Shown one piece after another: positions 35,391-43,456 of a stretch of DNA of 64,000 bases. Under the pieces are notes generated by a model. It saw only the letters and a program-made list of their open reading frames with translations, did not search any database and was not told the origin of the DNA. The stretch is from Salinisphaera orenii subsp. halophila YIM 95161 (GTDB lineage: Bacteria; Pseudomonadota; Gammaproteobacteria; Nevskiales; Salinisphaeraceae). A program made the position numbers and the translations under genes. Location of the stretch: assembly GCF_003732545.1 (NCBI RefSeq), contig NZ_AYKF01000077.1:62001-126000 (forward strand), read 5' to 3'. Every line of letters begins with the position of its first letter. The first letter of the stretch is position 1.

Positions 35391-36566
35391 TCAGGCCGCC
35401 TGCAGGCCGGCGTCCTTGGCCAGCGCCTCGGCCTTGTCGGTGCGCTCCCAGGGCAGGTCGACGTCCTCGCGACCGAAGTGCCCGTAGGCGGCGGTCGGGT
35501 AGTAGATCGCACGCTGCAGCTCGAGCATCGTCAGGATGCCGTAGGGGCGCAGATCGAAGTGATCGCGGATGAGCTTGGTGAGCTTCTCGTCGTCGACCTT
35601 GCCGGTACCGAAGGTCTCGACCCAGATCGAGGTCGGCTCGGCCACGCCGATGGCGTACGACAGCGCGACTTCGCACTTCGAGGCCAGGCCCGCGGCGACC
35701 ACGTTCTTGGCGACGTAGCGCGCGGCGTAGGCCGCGGAACGGTCGACCTTGGACGGGTCCTTGCCGGAGAAGGCACCGCCGCCGTGACGGGCCATGCCGC
35801 CATAGGTGTCGACGATGATCTTGCGGCCGGTCAGACCGGCATCGCCCAGCGGGCCGCCGACTTCGAACTTGCCGGTCGGGTTGATGTGGACCGTCGGGTT
35901 ATCGGTCAGCCAGTCGCCGATCACCGGCTTGATGATCTCTTCCTGAACGGCGTCCTTGAGGTCCGCCTGGCTGATCTCGGGATCGTGCTGGGTCGACAGC
36001 ACGACGGCGTTGATCGCGGCCGGCTTGCCGTTCTCGTACTCGAAGGTCACCTGGGATTTGGCGTCCGGACGCAGCCAGTCCAGCTTGCCGGACTTCATCA
36101 GCTCGGCCTGCTTGCGCACCAGCCGGTGGGCATAGGTGATCGGGGCGGGCATGAGCACGTCCGTCTCGTCACAGGCGTAGCCGAACATCAGGCCCTGGTC
36201 GCCGGCGCCCTGTTCCTTGGGGTCGCCGCGGTCGACGCCCTGGTTGATGTCCGCCGACTGCTCGCCGAGGACATTCATGACCGCACAGGTGTCGGCGTCA
36301 AACCCCATGTCCGAGTCCGTGTAGCCGATGTCGCGCACGGTATCGCGCACGATCTTCTCGACCGGCACATTGACCTTCTTGCTCTCGTCGGTCTTGATCT
36401 CGCCGAAGACCATGACGAAGCCGGTCTTGCAGGCCGTCTCGCAGGCGACCTTGGCGGTCGGGTCCTGCTCGAGGTAGGCGTCGAGAATCGCATCCGACAC
36501 CTGGTCGGACAGTTTGTCGGGATGACCGCCGGTGACGGATTCCGACGTGAACAAGTAGCGACTCAT
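35391..36566 (-). CDS. metK: S-adenosylmethionine synthetase
   Basis: Makes S-adenosylmethionine from methionine and ATP. The 391-aa protein has the N-terminal [22 protein letters not shown], the signature [12 protein letters not shown], the [25 protein letters not shown] hexapeptide region and the C-terminal [11 protein letters not shown]. The start [11 protein letters not shown] at 36566 follows GGGAG by about ten bases. It is the first gene of a metK-ahcY-metF block, all on the minus strand, covering SAM synthesis, SAH removal and methyl-folate supply. Nothing like a SAM-I or SAM-II riboswitch was seen in the leader. Confidence 0.98.
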   Translation of the reverse strand: MSRYLFTSESVTGGHPDKLSDQVSDAILDAYLEQDPTAKVACETACKTGFVMVFGEIKTDESKKVNVPVEKIVRDTVRDIGYTDSDMGFDADTCAVMNVLGEQSADINQGVDRGDPKEQGAGDQGLMFGYACDETDVLMPAPITYAHRLVRKQAELMKSGKLDWLRPDAKSQVTFEYENGKPAAINAVVLSTQHDPEISQADLKDAVQEEIIKPVIGDWLTDNPTVHINPTGKFEVGGPLGDAGLTGRKIIVDTYGGMARHGGGAFSGKDPSKVDRSAAYAARYVAKNVVAAGLASKCEVALSYAIGVAEPTSIWVETFGTGKVDDEKLTKLIRDHFDLRPYGILTMLELQRAIYYPTAAYGHFGREDVDLPWERTDKAEALAKDAGLQAA

Positions 36567-36600
36567 TGGCAATATCTCCCTATCCGGATGAACGGATGGC

Positions 36601-36635
36601 AGTATACGTAAGACGCGCCGGACTTGCATGTCCGG
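36601..36635 (-). promoter_or_regulatory. metK promoter candidate with overlapping palindrome
   Basis: On the minus strand TATACT (plus-strand positions 36601-36606) is a good -10 hexamer. The -35 zone falls in the centre of a perfect palindrome, CCGGAC (36618-36623) and GTCCGG (36630-36635) with a 6-base centre. That placement suggests a repressor or activator site; the factor is not identified. Confidence 0.45.
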
Positions 36636-37034
36636 GGTCGAACCCGGTCGCGTTCTGCCGTCGCCGATGACGGCGGCAGGCCCGATGGCTACTGCGATTG
36701 CGCGGTCTCGGCGGTCGGGCGATCGCGCGCCAGAGCATCCCGAAAAGCACGTTCGTCTGCGCGGTCAGCGGGGATTGTCCGGGGTGCAGCGGGTGCTTCT
36801 GTATGAGTCGGGCGAGTACGCCGCAGATGCTAGCGGCCCACCGCCACGCCCGTCCCGTTCGTCGAGGGTGCTTGGCTGATGCCTTCTTTCTGCCGCATTG
36901 GCGGGCCGCATCCGCCGAGGCAAGAGCGCTGCTGGCCGAGACGGATGTTGTACGACATTCGTGCTCACACCGGCGTCGAGCGCAGGCCGGGGCCCGAATC
37001 GCCGTGTGCGATTTGCTTGATCAGCCCAGCGCTT

Positions 37035-37058
37035 GGCTATCCGCTGTCTTGGATAGCC
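37035..37058. repeat. inverted repeat upstream of the thioredoxin-like gene
   Basis: GGCTATCC (37035-37042) and GGATAGCC (37051-37058) are perfect complements with an 8-base centre, 20 bases upstream of the -35 hexamer below. It could be an activator site or a hairpin. Confidence 0.5.
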
Positions 37059-37078
37059 GCAAATCATCTACGGCGGGG

Positions 37079-37107
37079 TTGGGCCGGTATCGGCGAGCGG
37101 CTAGACT
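37079..37107 (+). promoter_or_regulatory. promoter of the thioredoxin-like gene
   Basis: TTGGGC (37079-37084) and TAGACT (37102-37107) are spaced by exactly 17 bases, ending 31 bases before the start codon. Confidence 0.5.
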
Positions 37108-37138
37108 GCATGCGATCCAACCAGACAAGGAACCGACC

Positions 37139-37702
37139 ATGTCGCTGACCGACTCAACCATGATGCCGCTGGGCACGCCGGCGCCCGATTTCGCCCTGCC
37201 GGACACGGTTTCCGGCCAGACCACGACGTTTGCCGATGTCGCCGGTGAGAACGGCACCGTGGTGCTGTTCATCTGCAACCACTGTCCCTACGTGATCCAC
37301 ATCATCGACGAGCTCGTGAAGGTGGCCGAGCGCTACCAGCCGCAGGGCATCGGTTTCGTCGCGATCTCCTCGAACGACGTCAGTGAGCGTCCCGAGGACG
37401 GGCCCGAGCACATGGCCACCTTCGCCGAAGAGAAGGGCTTCATCTTTCCCTATCTCTACGACGAGAGCCAGTCCGTGGCCAAGGCCTACGACGCGGTGTG
37501 CACGCCGGACCTGTTCGTCTTCGACGCCGACGGCAAGTGCGCCTACCGCGGGCAGTTCGACGAATCCCGCCCCAGGAGCAGCATCCCGGTCACCGGGGCC
37601 GATCTGCGTGCCTCGCTCGATGCGCTGCTCGACGGCGACATGATTCCGGCCGACGTGCAGGTGCCCAGTCAGGGCTGCAGCATCAAATGGAAAGCCGCCT
37701 GA
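37139..37702 (+). CDS. thioredoxin family / AhpC-TSA-like protein
   Basis: A 187-aa cytoplasmic thioredoxin-fold protein. The start MSLTDSTMMPLGTPAPDFALPD is peroxiredoxin-like. The redox site is FICNHCPYV, with Cys46 and Cys49 in a CxxC (CNHC) arrangement. Later segments GIGFVAISSNDVSERPEDGPEHM, GFIFPYLYDESQSVAKAY and VCTPDLFVFDADGKCAYRGQFDESRP match a bacterial group of thioredoxin-like proteins of undefined substrate. The ATG at 37139 follows AAGGA. It stands alone on the plus strand, convergent with the SDR gene after a 25-base gap. Confidence 0.9.
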   Translation: MSLTDSTMMPLGTPAPDFALPDTVSGQTTTFADVAGENGTVVLFICNHCPYVIHIIDELVKVAERYQPQGIGFVAISSNDVSERPEDGPEHMATFAEEKGFIFPYLYDESQSVAKAYDAVCTPDLFVFDADGKCAYRGQFDESRPRSSIPVTGADLRASLDALLDGDMIPADVQVPSQGCSIKWKAA

Positions 37703-37727
37703 CGGAAAGGCTCGCGGGTGGCCTGAC

Positions 37728-38549
37728 TCAGGCGGCCCGCGATTTCGGCATCAGTCGGGACAGGATCGACCAGTAGCGTTCCGGTGCGGTGCGGGCGACG
37801 GCCGCGAGTGCCACGGCGTCGGCGCCGATCAGGCAGCGGCCGCGCCGGCGGGCGAGATCCTTGAGAATCTTGGCCGCCGCCTGGTCGGGCGTGGTGCGGG
37901 CGATGCGATCGAAAAAACCCGTCGCCCGCTCGTGGTCGGTGCCGCCGTCCGGGCCCACATAGAAGCGTGCGGTGCGGGCGATGTTGGTCCGGATGCCGCC
38001 CGGATGCACGCACATCACATGGATATTGCTGCCGGCCATTTCGTGGCGCAGCGCCTCGGTGAAGCCGCGCACCGCGAACTTGCTGGCATTGTAGGTGCCC
38101 TGGGTGGGCACGCTGATGATGCCGAACACGCTGGAGACGTTGATGAGGGCGGCGCTGTCGCGCTCGCGCAGCAGTGGCAGGAAGGCCTTGGTACCGTGGA
38201 CCACGCCCCAGAAGTTGATGCCCATGATCCACTCGAAGTCGTCGTAGCGACTGTCCTCGATGGTCTGGGCATGGGCGACGCCGGCGTTGTTGATCACGAC
38301 ATCGACGCCGCCGAAGCGCGTGGCCACCTGGTCGCGAAACGCTTCGACGGCGCCGCGATCGGCCACGTCCACGTGGGCGGTGAGCACCTCGGCTCCGTCA
38401 CAGGCGGCGGCCGTCTCGGCCAGACCGGTGTCGTTGACGTCGCACAGCGCCAGCCGCGCCCCGCGCCGCGCGCTCTCGAGCGCGAGGCTGCGCCCGATGC
38501 CGGAACCGGCGCCGGTGATGACGACGATGCGTGACTTGAGTGTCTTCAT
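37728..38549 (-). CDS. short-chain dehydrogenase/reductase (SDR)
   Basis: A 273-aa classical SDR. The cofactor site is TGAGSGIGRSLA, with DVND after beta-2 pointing to NAD(H) preference, and NNAGVAHA follows. The active-site set is complete: Asn in INFWGVVHG, Ser in INVSSVFG, and YNASK (Tyr and Lys). Substrate unknown. It is divergent from a TetR regulator with a palindromic operator over its promoter, so it is probably that regulator's target. Similar SDRs occur near PF10118-type proteins and alpha/beta hydrolases, as here. Confidence 0.92.
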   Translation of the reverse strand: MKTLKSRIVVITGAGSGIGRSLALESARRGARLALCDVNDTGLAETAAACDGAEVLTAHVDVADRGAVEAFRDQVATRFGGVDVVINNAGVAHAQTIEDSRYDDFEWIMGINFWGVVHGTKAFLPLLRERDSAALINVSSVFGIISVPTQGTYNASKFAVRGFTEALRHEMAGSNIHVMCVHPGGIRTNIARTARFYVGPDGGTDHERATGFFDRIARTTPDQAAAKILKDLARRRGRCLIGADAVALAAVARTAPERYWSILSRLMPKSRAA

Positions 38550-38624
38550 GGGTCCGTCCTCGAATGCCGGTGTGGCCGCGGTAGAGGGGCGTGCTCGACG
38601 CGTGAAGTGACAACGTATAGTTTC

Positions 38625-38653
38625 AAATTACTTTTGACAATATTTCATGTCAA
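38625..38653 (-). promoter_or_regulatory. SDR promoter with overlapping palindromic operator
   Basis: TTGACA (38634-38639) and TGTCAA (38648-38653) are perfect inverted copies with an 8-base centre. Read on the minus strand the right arm is a consensus -35 TTGACA, and 17 bases further lies TAATTT as a -10. The palindrome therefore sits on the promoter, as expected for TetR repression. Confidence 0.65.
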
Positions 38654-38662
38654 CATGAAGCC

Positions 38663-39319
38663 ATGAGCAATACTCGCGATTCGAGCAACGCTGGGCGCGC
38701 CTACGCCGGGCGCACGCTGGACGAGCGTCGACGCCGGCGTCGCGCGCAGTTCGTGGACGCCGGCATCGCCGTGTTCGGGCGCGAGGGCTATCGCGCGGCG
38801 ACCGTCAAGGCGCTGTGCCGCGAGGCCGGCCTGACCGAGCGCTATTTCTACGAATCCTTCGGCAGTAGCGAAGTCCTGTTCGCCGAGGTCTACAAGACGC
38901 TCGTCGGCCGGCTGCAGGACGACGTCGTCGCCGCCATCGATGCGGCCCCGCGCGAGCCGGAGGCCGCCGCCCGCGCGGGCCTCCGGGTGTTCTTCGAGAC
39001 GATGCAGGTCGAGCCGGGCACGGCCCGGATCCTGCTGATCGAGATCTTCGGCATCAGCGGCGAGATCGACCGGCTCTACCGGGCGACCACGCACAACTTC
39101 ACCCGCATGCTGCAGGAGCTGGTCAGCACCATCTTTCCGCTGCAGCACGGCCGCGACACCGATACCGGCATCATCTACACCGGGCTGGTGGGCTCGACCA
39201 TCCATATCGCCATGTACTGGACGCTCAACGATTATCACGATCCGCTCGAGGTGGTCGTGGAGTCGAGCCTGGCCCTGTACGTGGCGGTGGCGCGCCAGTT
39301 CGCCGGCGAGACGCCCTGA
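38663..39319 (+). CDS. TetR family transcriptional regulator
   Basis: A 218-aa regulator. The N-terminal helix-turn-helix region (RRRAQFVDAGIAVFGREGYRAATVKALCREAGLTERYFYESFGSSEVLFAEVY) is typical of TetR, and the rest is helical ligand-binding domain. It starts nine bases after the palindrome that overlaps the SDR promoter, so it likely represses both itself and the SDR. The inducer is unknown; the nearby lipid/ester-type enzymes suggest an acyl compound, which is inference. Confidence 0.92.
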   Translation: MSNTRDSSNAGRAYAGRTLDERRRRRRAQFVDAGIAVFGREGYRAATVKALCREAGLTERYFYESFGSSEVLFAEVYKTLVGRLQDDVVAAIDAAPREPEAAARAGLRVFFETMQVEPGTARILLIEIFGISGEIDRLYRATTHNFTRMLQELVSTIFPLQHGRDTDTGIIYTGLVGSTIHIAMYWTLNDYHDPLEVVVESSLALYVAVARQFAGETP

Positions 39320-39371
39320 CGGCCGCTCCGGGCGGCGGTCGACCGCGACCGCCGCCGCGGAGACGCGCGCG

Positions 39372-40217
39372 TCAGTGATGGGTGGCGTAGGCGGCCTCGG
39401 CGTCGTCGACCAGTTCGTCCAGTTCGGCCAGCAGATGAGCGTTGTTCTGCTGCCACGGATGGAAGCTGTACTGGAAATAGGACAGCCACTCCGGAATCAT
39501 GCGCCGGATGAAGCCGGGTTTGCCCAGCATGAAGTTGGCGAGCTTGAGATGGCCGCGCCAGCCCTGTTTGCGGCAGTTCTCGTCGGCCCGGCTCATCTGC
39601 CAGTAGAAGCTCATCAACACCGGCCAGAATATGGCCGTGGCCAGCGTCATCGCCAGGGTGCGTTCGGCCCAGTTGCGCGGCCCGCGGCCGATGCATTTCT
39701 CGTAGACGTTGTAGGCGACGGCCTTGTGCTCGACTTCCTCGAGTGCATGCCAGCGCCACATGCGCTCGAAGTCCTCCTGCGAGCCGTGCATCATCTCCGG
39801 GTAGCGCAGCAGCATGTCGCCCATGAGAGCCGTGTAGTGCTCGAGTGCAATCGTGGCGGCCAGCGGCATGGACTTCGGCGTGTTCTGCTTGATCCAGTCG
39901 AGCAGGCGCCAGGTGAAGGCGTCGAGCTTGTGGGCCGGCAGGCCGGCGTTTTCCATCAGCTCGTTGTACTCGATGTGCTCGCGCGAATGCATCGCCTCCT
40001 GGCCGATGAAGGCGGTCGCGGCCTTCTTGAGATCCGGGTCGGGAATCTCGTCGCGATAGCTTCGGATCGCGTCGATGAACATGCGCTCGCCGGCGGGGAA
40101 CAGCAGCGACAGGGCGTTCATGAACTGGGTGACGTTCGGGCCTTCCTTGTGCCAGTCGCAGATACGCTCGCCCGGCGGCACGAAGTGCAGATCGCGCCGC
40201 TCGGGCATCACGTTCAC
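39372..40217 (-). CDS. PF10118-type predicted metal-dependent hydrolase, copy 1 (5' end probably frameshifted)
   Basis: A 281-aa protein of the family annotated as predicted metal-dependent hydrolase. Two ExxH motifs (EAMHSREH and EEVEHK) plus an EHYTAL helix look like a ferritin-type di-iron or di-metal helical bundle. The start shown is a GTG with poor context. The better initiation site is ATG 40288 with AGGAGG five bases upstream, but that frame stops after 24 codons. Adding one C to the six-C run at 40250-40255 would join it to this frame, giving an N-terminus (PPHAEREIPHSDSVNVMPERRD) like that of copy 2. The two copies are close paralogues in tandem. Confidence 0.85.
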   Translation of the reverse strand: MNVMPERRDLHFVPPGERICDWHKEGPNVTQFMNALSLLFPAGERMFIDAIRSYRDEIPDPDLKKAATAFIGQEAMHSREHIEYNELMENAGLPAHKLDAFTWRLLDWIKQNTPKSMPLAATIALEHYTALMGDMLLRYPEMMHGSQEDFERMWRWHALEEVEHKAVAYNVYEKCIGRGPRNWAERTLAMTLATAIFWPVLMSFYWQMSRADENCRKQGWRGHLKLANFMLGKPGFIRRMIPEWLSYFQYSFHPWQQNNAHLLAELDELVDDAEAAYATHH

Positions 40218-40249
40218 GCTGTCGCTGTGCGGAATCTCGCGTTCGGCGT

Positions 40250-40255
40250 GGGGGG
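40250..40255 (-). other. six-base homopolymer at the apparent frameshift of copy 1
   Basis: A run of six G on the plus strand (six C in the gene). Upstream of it, the frame from ATG 40288 has an ideal ribosome-binding site and encodes MSKNASDVAKKPP; downstream the conserved protein is in another frame. Seven C would restore a continuous gene 39372-40288. It may be a sequencing error, a true mutation or a slippage switch. Confidence 0.65.
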
Positions 40256-40348
40256 CTTCTTGGCGACATCGGATGCGTTCTTGCTCATGTCATCCTCCTG
40301 GGGTGGATTCGGGGTCGCGGGGATCTCGTGGATAGACCGTCCTTCGGC

Positions 40349-41248
40349 TCAGGCGGCCTTGTGTTCGGCGTAGGCGGCTTCGGCGTCGTCGACGAGTTCG
40401 TCGATCTCGGCGAGTAGATCGGCGTTGTTCTGCTGCCACGGATGGAAGCTGTATCTGAAGTAGGCGAGATACTCGGGCAGCAGCCTGCGCAGATAGCCGG
40501 GTTTGCCGAGCATGAAATTCGCGAGATGCAGGTGCCCGCGCCAGCCGGCCTCGCGACAGGCCGGGTCGGCGGCGGCCAGGCGGCGATAGAACATCATCAC
40601 GTGCGGCCAGAACGTGGCCGTGGTCGTGAGCATGATCGCGCTGCGCATGGCGTAGGCTTTGGGCCCGCGGCCGACGCATTTTTCGTAGACATCAAACGCC
40701 ACGGCCTTGTGTTCGACTTCCTCGAGCGCGTGCCAGCGCCACATGCGCTCGTAGTCTTCCTGTGAGCCGGCCATCTGTTCGGGATGGCGCAACAGGGTGT
40801 CGCCCATGAGCGCGGTGAAATGCTCGAGCGCGATGGTCATCAGCAGCGGCGTGACCTTGCTGCTGTGTTTCTTCACGTATTCGGTATGCGCCCAGACCTG
40901 GGCATCCAGCTCGCTGGCCGGCAGGCCGGCCGCATCCATGAGCTGGTTGTACTCGATGTGCTCGCGCGAATGCATGGCTTCCTGGCCGATGAACGCGGTG
41001 GCCGCCTTGCGCAGGTCGGGGTCCGGAATCTCGTCGCGATAGGCGCGTACGGCGTCGATGAACATGCGCTCGCCGGCCGGAAAGAACAGCGAGAGCGCGT
41101 TCATGAACTGGGTCACGTTCGGCCCGGCCTGGTGCCAGTCGCAGATGCGATCGCCCGGCGGCAGGAAATGCAGGTCGCGCCGCTCGGGCATGACCGGGCC
41201 GCTGCAGCCTTCGGCATGCGGGGCGAGTTCGATGGTCGCCTCATCCAT
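40349..41248 (-). CDS. PF10118-type predicted metal-dependent hydrolase, copy 2
   Basis: A 299-aa paralogue of the downstream gene, with long identical stretches (CDWH, GPNVTQFMNALSL, PAGERMFIDA, FIGQEAMHSREHIEYN, RMWRWHALEEVEHKAVA). The double ExxH motif is intact. The ATG at 41248 has GGAGG six bases upstream, and the N-terminus MDEATIELAPHAEGCSGPVMPERRD shows what the intact copy 1 should look like. The start overlaps the alpha/beta hydrolase stop by eight bases, so hydrolase, copy 2 and copy 1 probably form one operon. The hydrolase label is a database name; no reaction is established here. Confidence 0.88.
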   Translation of the reverse strand: MDEATIELAPHAEGCSGPVMPERRDLHFLPPGDRICDWHQAGPNVTQFMNALSLFFPAGERMFIDAVRAYRDEIPDPDLRKAATAFIGQEAMHSREHIEYNQLMDAAGLPASELDAQVWAHTEYVKKHSSKVTPLLMTIALEHFTALMGDTLLRHPEQMAGSQEDYERMWRWHALEEVEHKAVAFDVYEKCVGRGPKAYAMRSAIMLTTTATFWPHVMMFYRRLAAADPACREAGWRGHLHLANFMLGKPGYLRRLLPEYLAYFRYSFHPWQQNNADLLAEIDELVDDAEAAYAEHKAA

Positions 41249-42224
41249 GGGATGCCTCCGGGGGTCGATGGGCGGGAGATTCCGGCTTATGACCCGTTTG
41301 CGGGACCGGGGCCGGGTCCGGGTGCGCGGCGACGTGGCCTCGAGCGAACGCACGGCAATGATCGGCGACGGTGTCCGGGTGGGTCTGGATCGCCCAGTGC
41401 GCGGCGTCGATGCGCACGACCTCGAGGTCGGCCACCCAGCGCCCCAGATCGTCTACAAAACCTGGTCCGACAAAGGCGTCGCGTTGCGGTACGACGATCT
41501 GCACCGGGCAGCGCGCGCGGCGATCGCGCGGGCACATGAGTCGGGGCAGCATGTTGGCGCGATAGAGCTTTGCGCCGTGGGCGCCGTCGCGTGCCAGGGT
41601 GGCGCTCGTGGGCAGGCGCTCGCCCTCTAGCGCGGCGAGCGTGTGCGGCCAGCGCGCGCCGAGCGGCCCGTGCCACGCCAACTGCGGCAGCAGCGGGACG
41701 TGCAGGGCCGCGATGTACCACGACTTGCGGAGTTGGCGCCGCAGCCCCGACGGATCCGACCGCCGCTGCGCGCGCAGCCAGTGGCCGGCGTGATCGAGGC
41801 AGGGACCGGAAATCGAGGTGAAGCCGGCGAGCCGACCTGCGAACGCCGGGTCGGTGACGACCTCCCAGCTCTGGATCGAGCCCCAGTCGTGGCCGACGAG
41901 GTGCACCGGCGCGTCGGGGCTGGCCCAGTCGATCACGGCGATCAGGTCGGCGGCCAGGCGTGACAGTCGATAGGCGCGGGTGGGGCGCGGCCGCGCCGAG
42001 GCCCCGGCGCCGCGCACGTCGAAGCTGACGCAGTGGAAGTCGTCGGCGAGGCGGTCGATCACGCGGTCCCAGACCGCGTGGGTGTCCGGGTAGCCGTGCA
42101 CGAACACCAGCGTGGGGCGGTCGGGCTCGCCGCGCGCGAACACGGCGAGATCGACGCCGTCGCTCCGGATGGTGGCGCGATGCGTGTTCCGTTCGCTGTT
42201 CGAGCGGCTGAGCGTATTCGGCAT
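41241..42224 (-). CDS. alpha/beta fold hydrolase
   Basis: A 327-aa alpha/beta hydrolase. The oxyanion-hole HG motif is VFVHGYPD, followed by FDVRGAGASARP. The expected nucleophile elbow GxSxG reads GHDWGS (LVGHDWGSIQSWE), i.e. an Asp nucleophile as in epoxide hydrolases and haloalkane dehalogenases. The late His is in IDAAHWAIQTHPD. Start Met 42224 is chosen because a 29-base palindromic operator lies at 42229-42257, inside the longer frame. The C-terminal 30 residues are Pro/His-rich and unlike the fold. It heads the PF10118 operon. Confidence 0.85.
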   Translation of the reverse strand: MPNTLSRSNSERNTHRATIRSDGVDLAVFARGEPDRPTLVFVHGYPDTHAVWDRVIDRLADDFHCVSFDVRGAGASARPRPTRAYRLSRLAADLIAVIDWASPDAPVHLVGHDWGSIQSWEVVTDPAFAGRLAGFTSISGPCLDHAGHWLRAQRRSDPSGLRRQLRKSWYIAALHVPLLPQLAWHGPLGARWPHTLAALEGERLPTSATLARDGAHGAKLYRANMLPRLMCPRDRRARCPVQIVVPQRDAFVGPGFVDDLGRWVADLEVVRIDAAHWAIQTHPDTVADHCRAFARGHVAAHPDPAPVPQTGHKPESPAHRPPEASHG

Positions 42225-42228
42225 TTCT

Positions 42229-42257
42229 TCGTTTGATGTAATCGTTACATCAAACGA
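42229..42257. promoter_or_regulatory. 13-bp-arm palindromic operator upstream of the alpha/beta hydrolase
   Basis: TCGTTTGATGTAA (42229-42241) and TTACATCAAACGA (42245-42257) are perfect inverted copies around TCG. It lies just upstream of the chosen hydrolase start and is AT-rich in a GC-rich region. The adjacent MerR-type gene or the nearby TetR could bind it. The TTGATG and TGTAAC segments on the minus strand would fit a promoter at the same spot. Confidence 0.75.
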
Positions 42258-42616
42258 TGTCACAAATGACGCGGTGCCGCAACTTACCCAGCGCTATTCT
42301 TCCAAGTCGCTGAAATCAGGACATTACGATCCGACGACGTCCAGGGCGTGCAGCCATCTCGCACGCGTCCGTGCCAAGCGCTGGCCTGCCGCAAGGCGAG
42401 GTGTCGTGCGGTCACGCTGTGCAACCCTGCCGTAACGCTGGACTGCACCTTGTCGCTCTCATCGACGCCGGTCCCGAAAGCTCGGGGCGGCCCTGCAATA
42501 ACCGTGGGCGACCGGCGGCGTTGCAAGCCTGGGTCGTGGCATGCCCAGAGCCGGCGGCTCGGGCCCTGGCAGATACGATTGGCGGCCTTGAACGCGGCGC
42601 GCGAGTGAAACGGGGC
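42258..42616. other. gap between MerR-type gene and hydrolase operon
   Basis: About 360 bases with no convincing gene. The hydrolase promoter should lie at its left edge near 42258-42300. The rest shows only short shadow frames and no strong terminator. Confidence 0.5.
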
Positions 42617-43408
42617 CTAGCGCGGGTCGTGTCGGTGTTCCATCAGCAGCGCCAGACGATCCCCGAGGTGCTGATCGGCGGCCTTGGCCATGGCGCGGGC
42701 GACCTCGGGCAGCACGGCCATCTCCACGAGCGGACGGAAACGCCAGATCAGATCGGCCAGGGCGGGCATGTCGTCGGCCGGCGGTAGCTGGCCCTCGCCG
42801 TAGCGGTCGAACACGTGCTTGGCCACCAGTCTGACCATCTCGTCGGCCGCCTGCTCGACGTTGCTGCGCAGATAGGCGACCACTTCCAGCATGTCCTCCA
42901 GCGGTATGCCCGCGGCGACGAGTTCCGCGCCGGCATGCAGCATGCGCGGGCTCGGCACGCGGTAACGCATGCCTTCGGGACGGATGATGTCGAGTTCGAC
43001 CGCCCGTCTCAGCGCGCTGCGCGAGAAGTTGCCGCTGAATTTGCGCAGCAGCTCGGCCATGGTGACGTAGTCCGGGACCTCGTCCGACCAGGGGCTGGCC
43101 ACGGCCGTCTCCAGGCCCAGCAGATGGCCGATGTCGTTGCCGCGCTCCCAGCTCTCGATCAGCTCCCCGATATTGGCCAGGGTGTAGCCGCGTTCGAGCA
43201 GCCGGTTGATGATGCGCAGGCGCGAGAAATGGGCGTCGTTGTAGATGCCCTTGCGGCCCCGGCGCTCCGGTGGCGGCAGCAGGCCGCGATCCTGGTAGGC
43301 GCGGATATTGCGCACGGTGGTGCCGGTCTCGCGGGCGAGCGCGTCGATGGAGAATTCCTGGGGCGCCGGCGTGTCGGCGGTCTCGGACGGCGTGGGGGCA
43401 GAACTCAT
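42617..43408 (-). CDS. MerR family transcriptional regulator
   Basis: A 263-aa regulator. The winged-helix region (FSIDALARETGTTVRNIRAYQDRGLLPPPERRGRKGIYNDAHFSRLRIINRLLERGYTLANIGELIESWERG) is classic MerR. The C-terminal 150 residues are helical with no metal-binding cysteines, so it is not a heavy-metal sensor. An organic ligand or a partner protein is more likely. It lies upstream of the hydrolase/PF10118 operon on the same strand and may control the palindrome at 42229-42257. MerR proteins typically act on promoters with long spacers. Confidence 0.9.
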   Translation of the reverse strand: MSSAPTPSETADTPAPQEFSIDALARETGTTVRNIRAYQDRGLLPPPERRGRKGIYNDAHFSRLRIINRLLERGYTLANIGELIESWERGNDIGHLLGLETAVASPWSDEVPDYVTMAELLRKFSGNFSRSALRRAVELDIIRPEGMRYRVPSPRMLHAGAELVAAGIPLEDMLEVVAYLRSNVEQAADEMVRLVAKHVFDRYGEGQLPPADDMPALADLIWRFRPLVEMAVLPEVARAMAKAADQHLGDRLALLMEHRHDPR

Positions 43409-43456
43409 GGCGAAAGAATAGCCCGCCGGGTCAACGACGTCATCCGTGGCGGGCCC

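Larger units (their letters stand above)
36567..37138. other. intergenic region between divergent metK and thioredoxin-like gene
   Basis: No credible gene in these 572 bases. The left end holds the metK promoter candidate and palindrome, the right end the thioredoxin-gene promoter and another palindrome. The middle (about 36640-37030) has open frames on both strands without family resemblance. A tRNA T-arm-like string near 36633-36648 has no matching cloverleaf. Confidence 0.6.

Noticed and set aside
36618-36660. tRNA T-arm-like string (GGGTCGAACCC) upstream of metK
   Set aside because: The TTCGA core is GTCGA, and no acceptor stem, D-arm or anticodon arm can be laid out around it.
42264-42787. 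Small plus-strand frames between the hydrolase and MerR genes
   Set aside because: No family resemblance, no ribosome-binding site, and they run antisense into the MerR-type gene.
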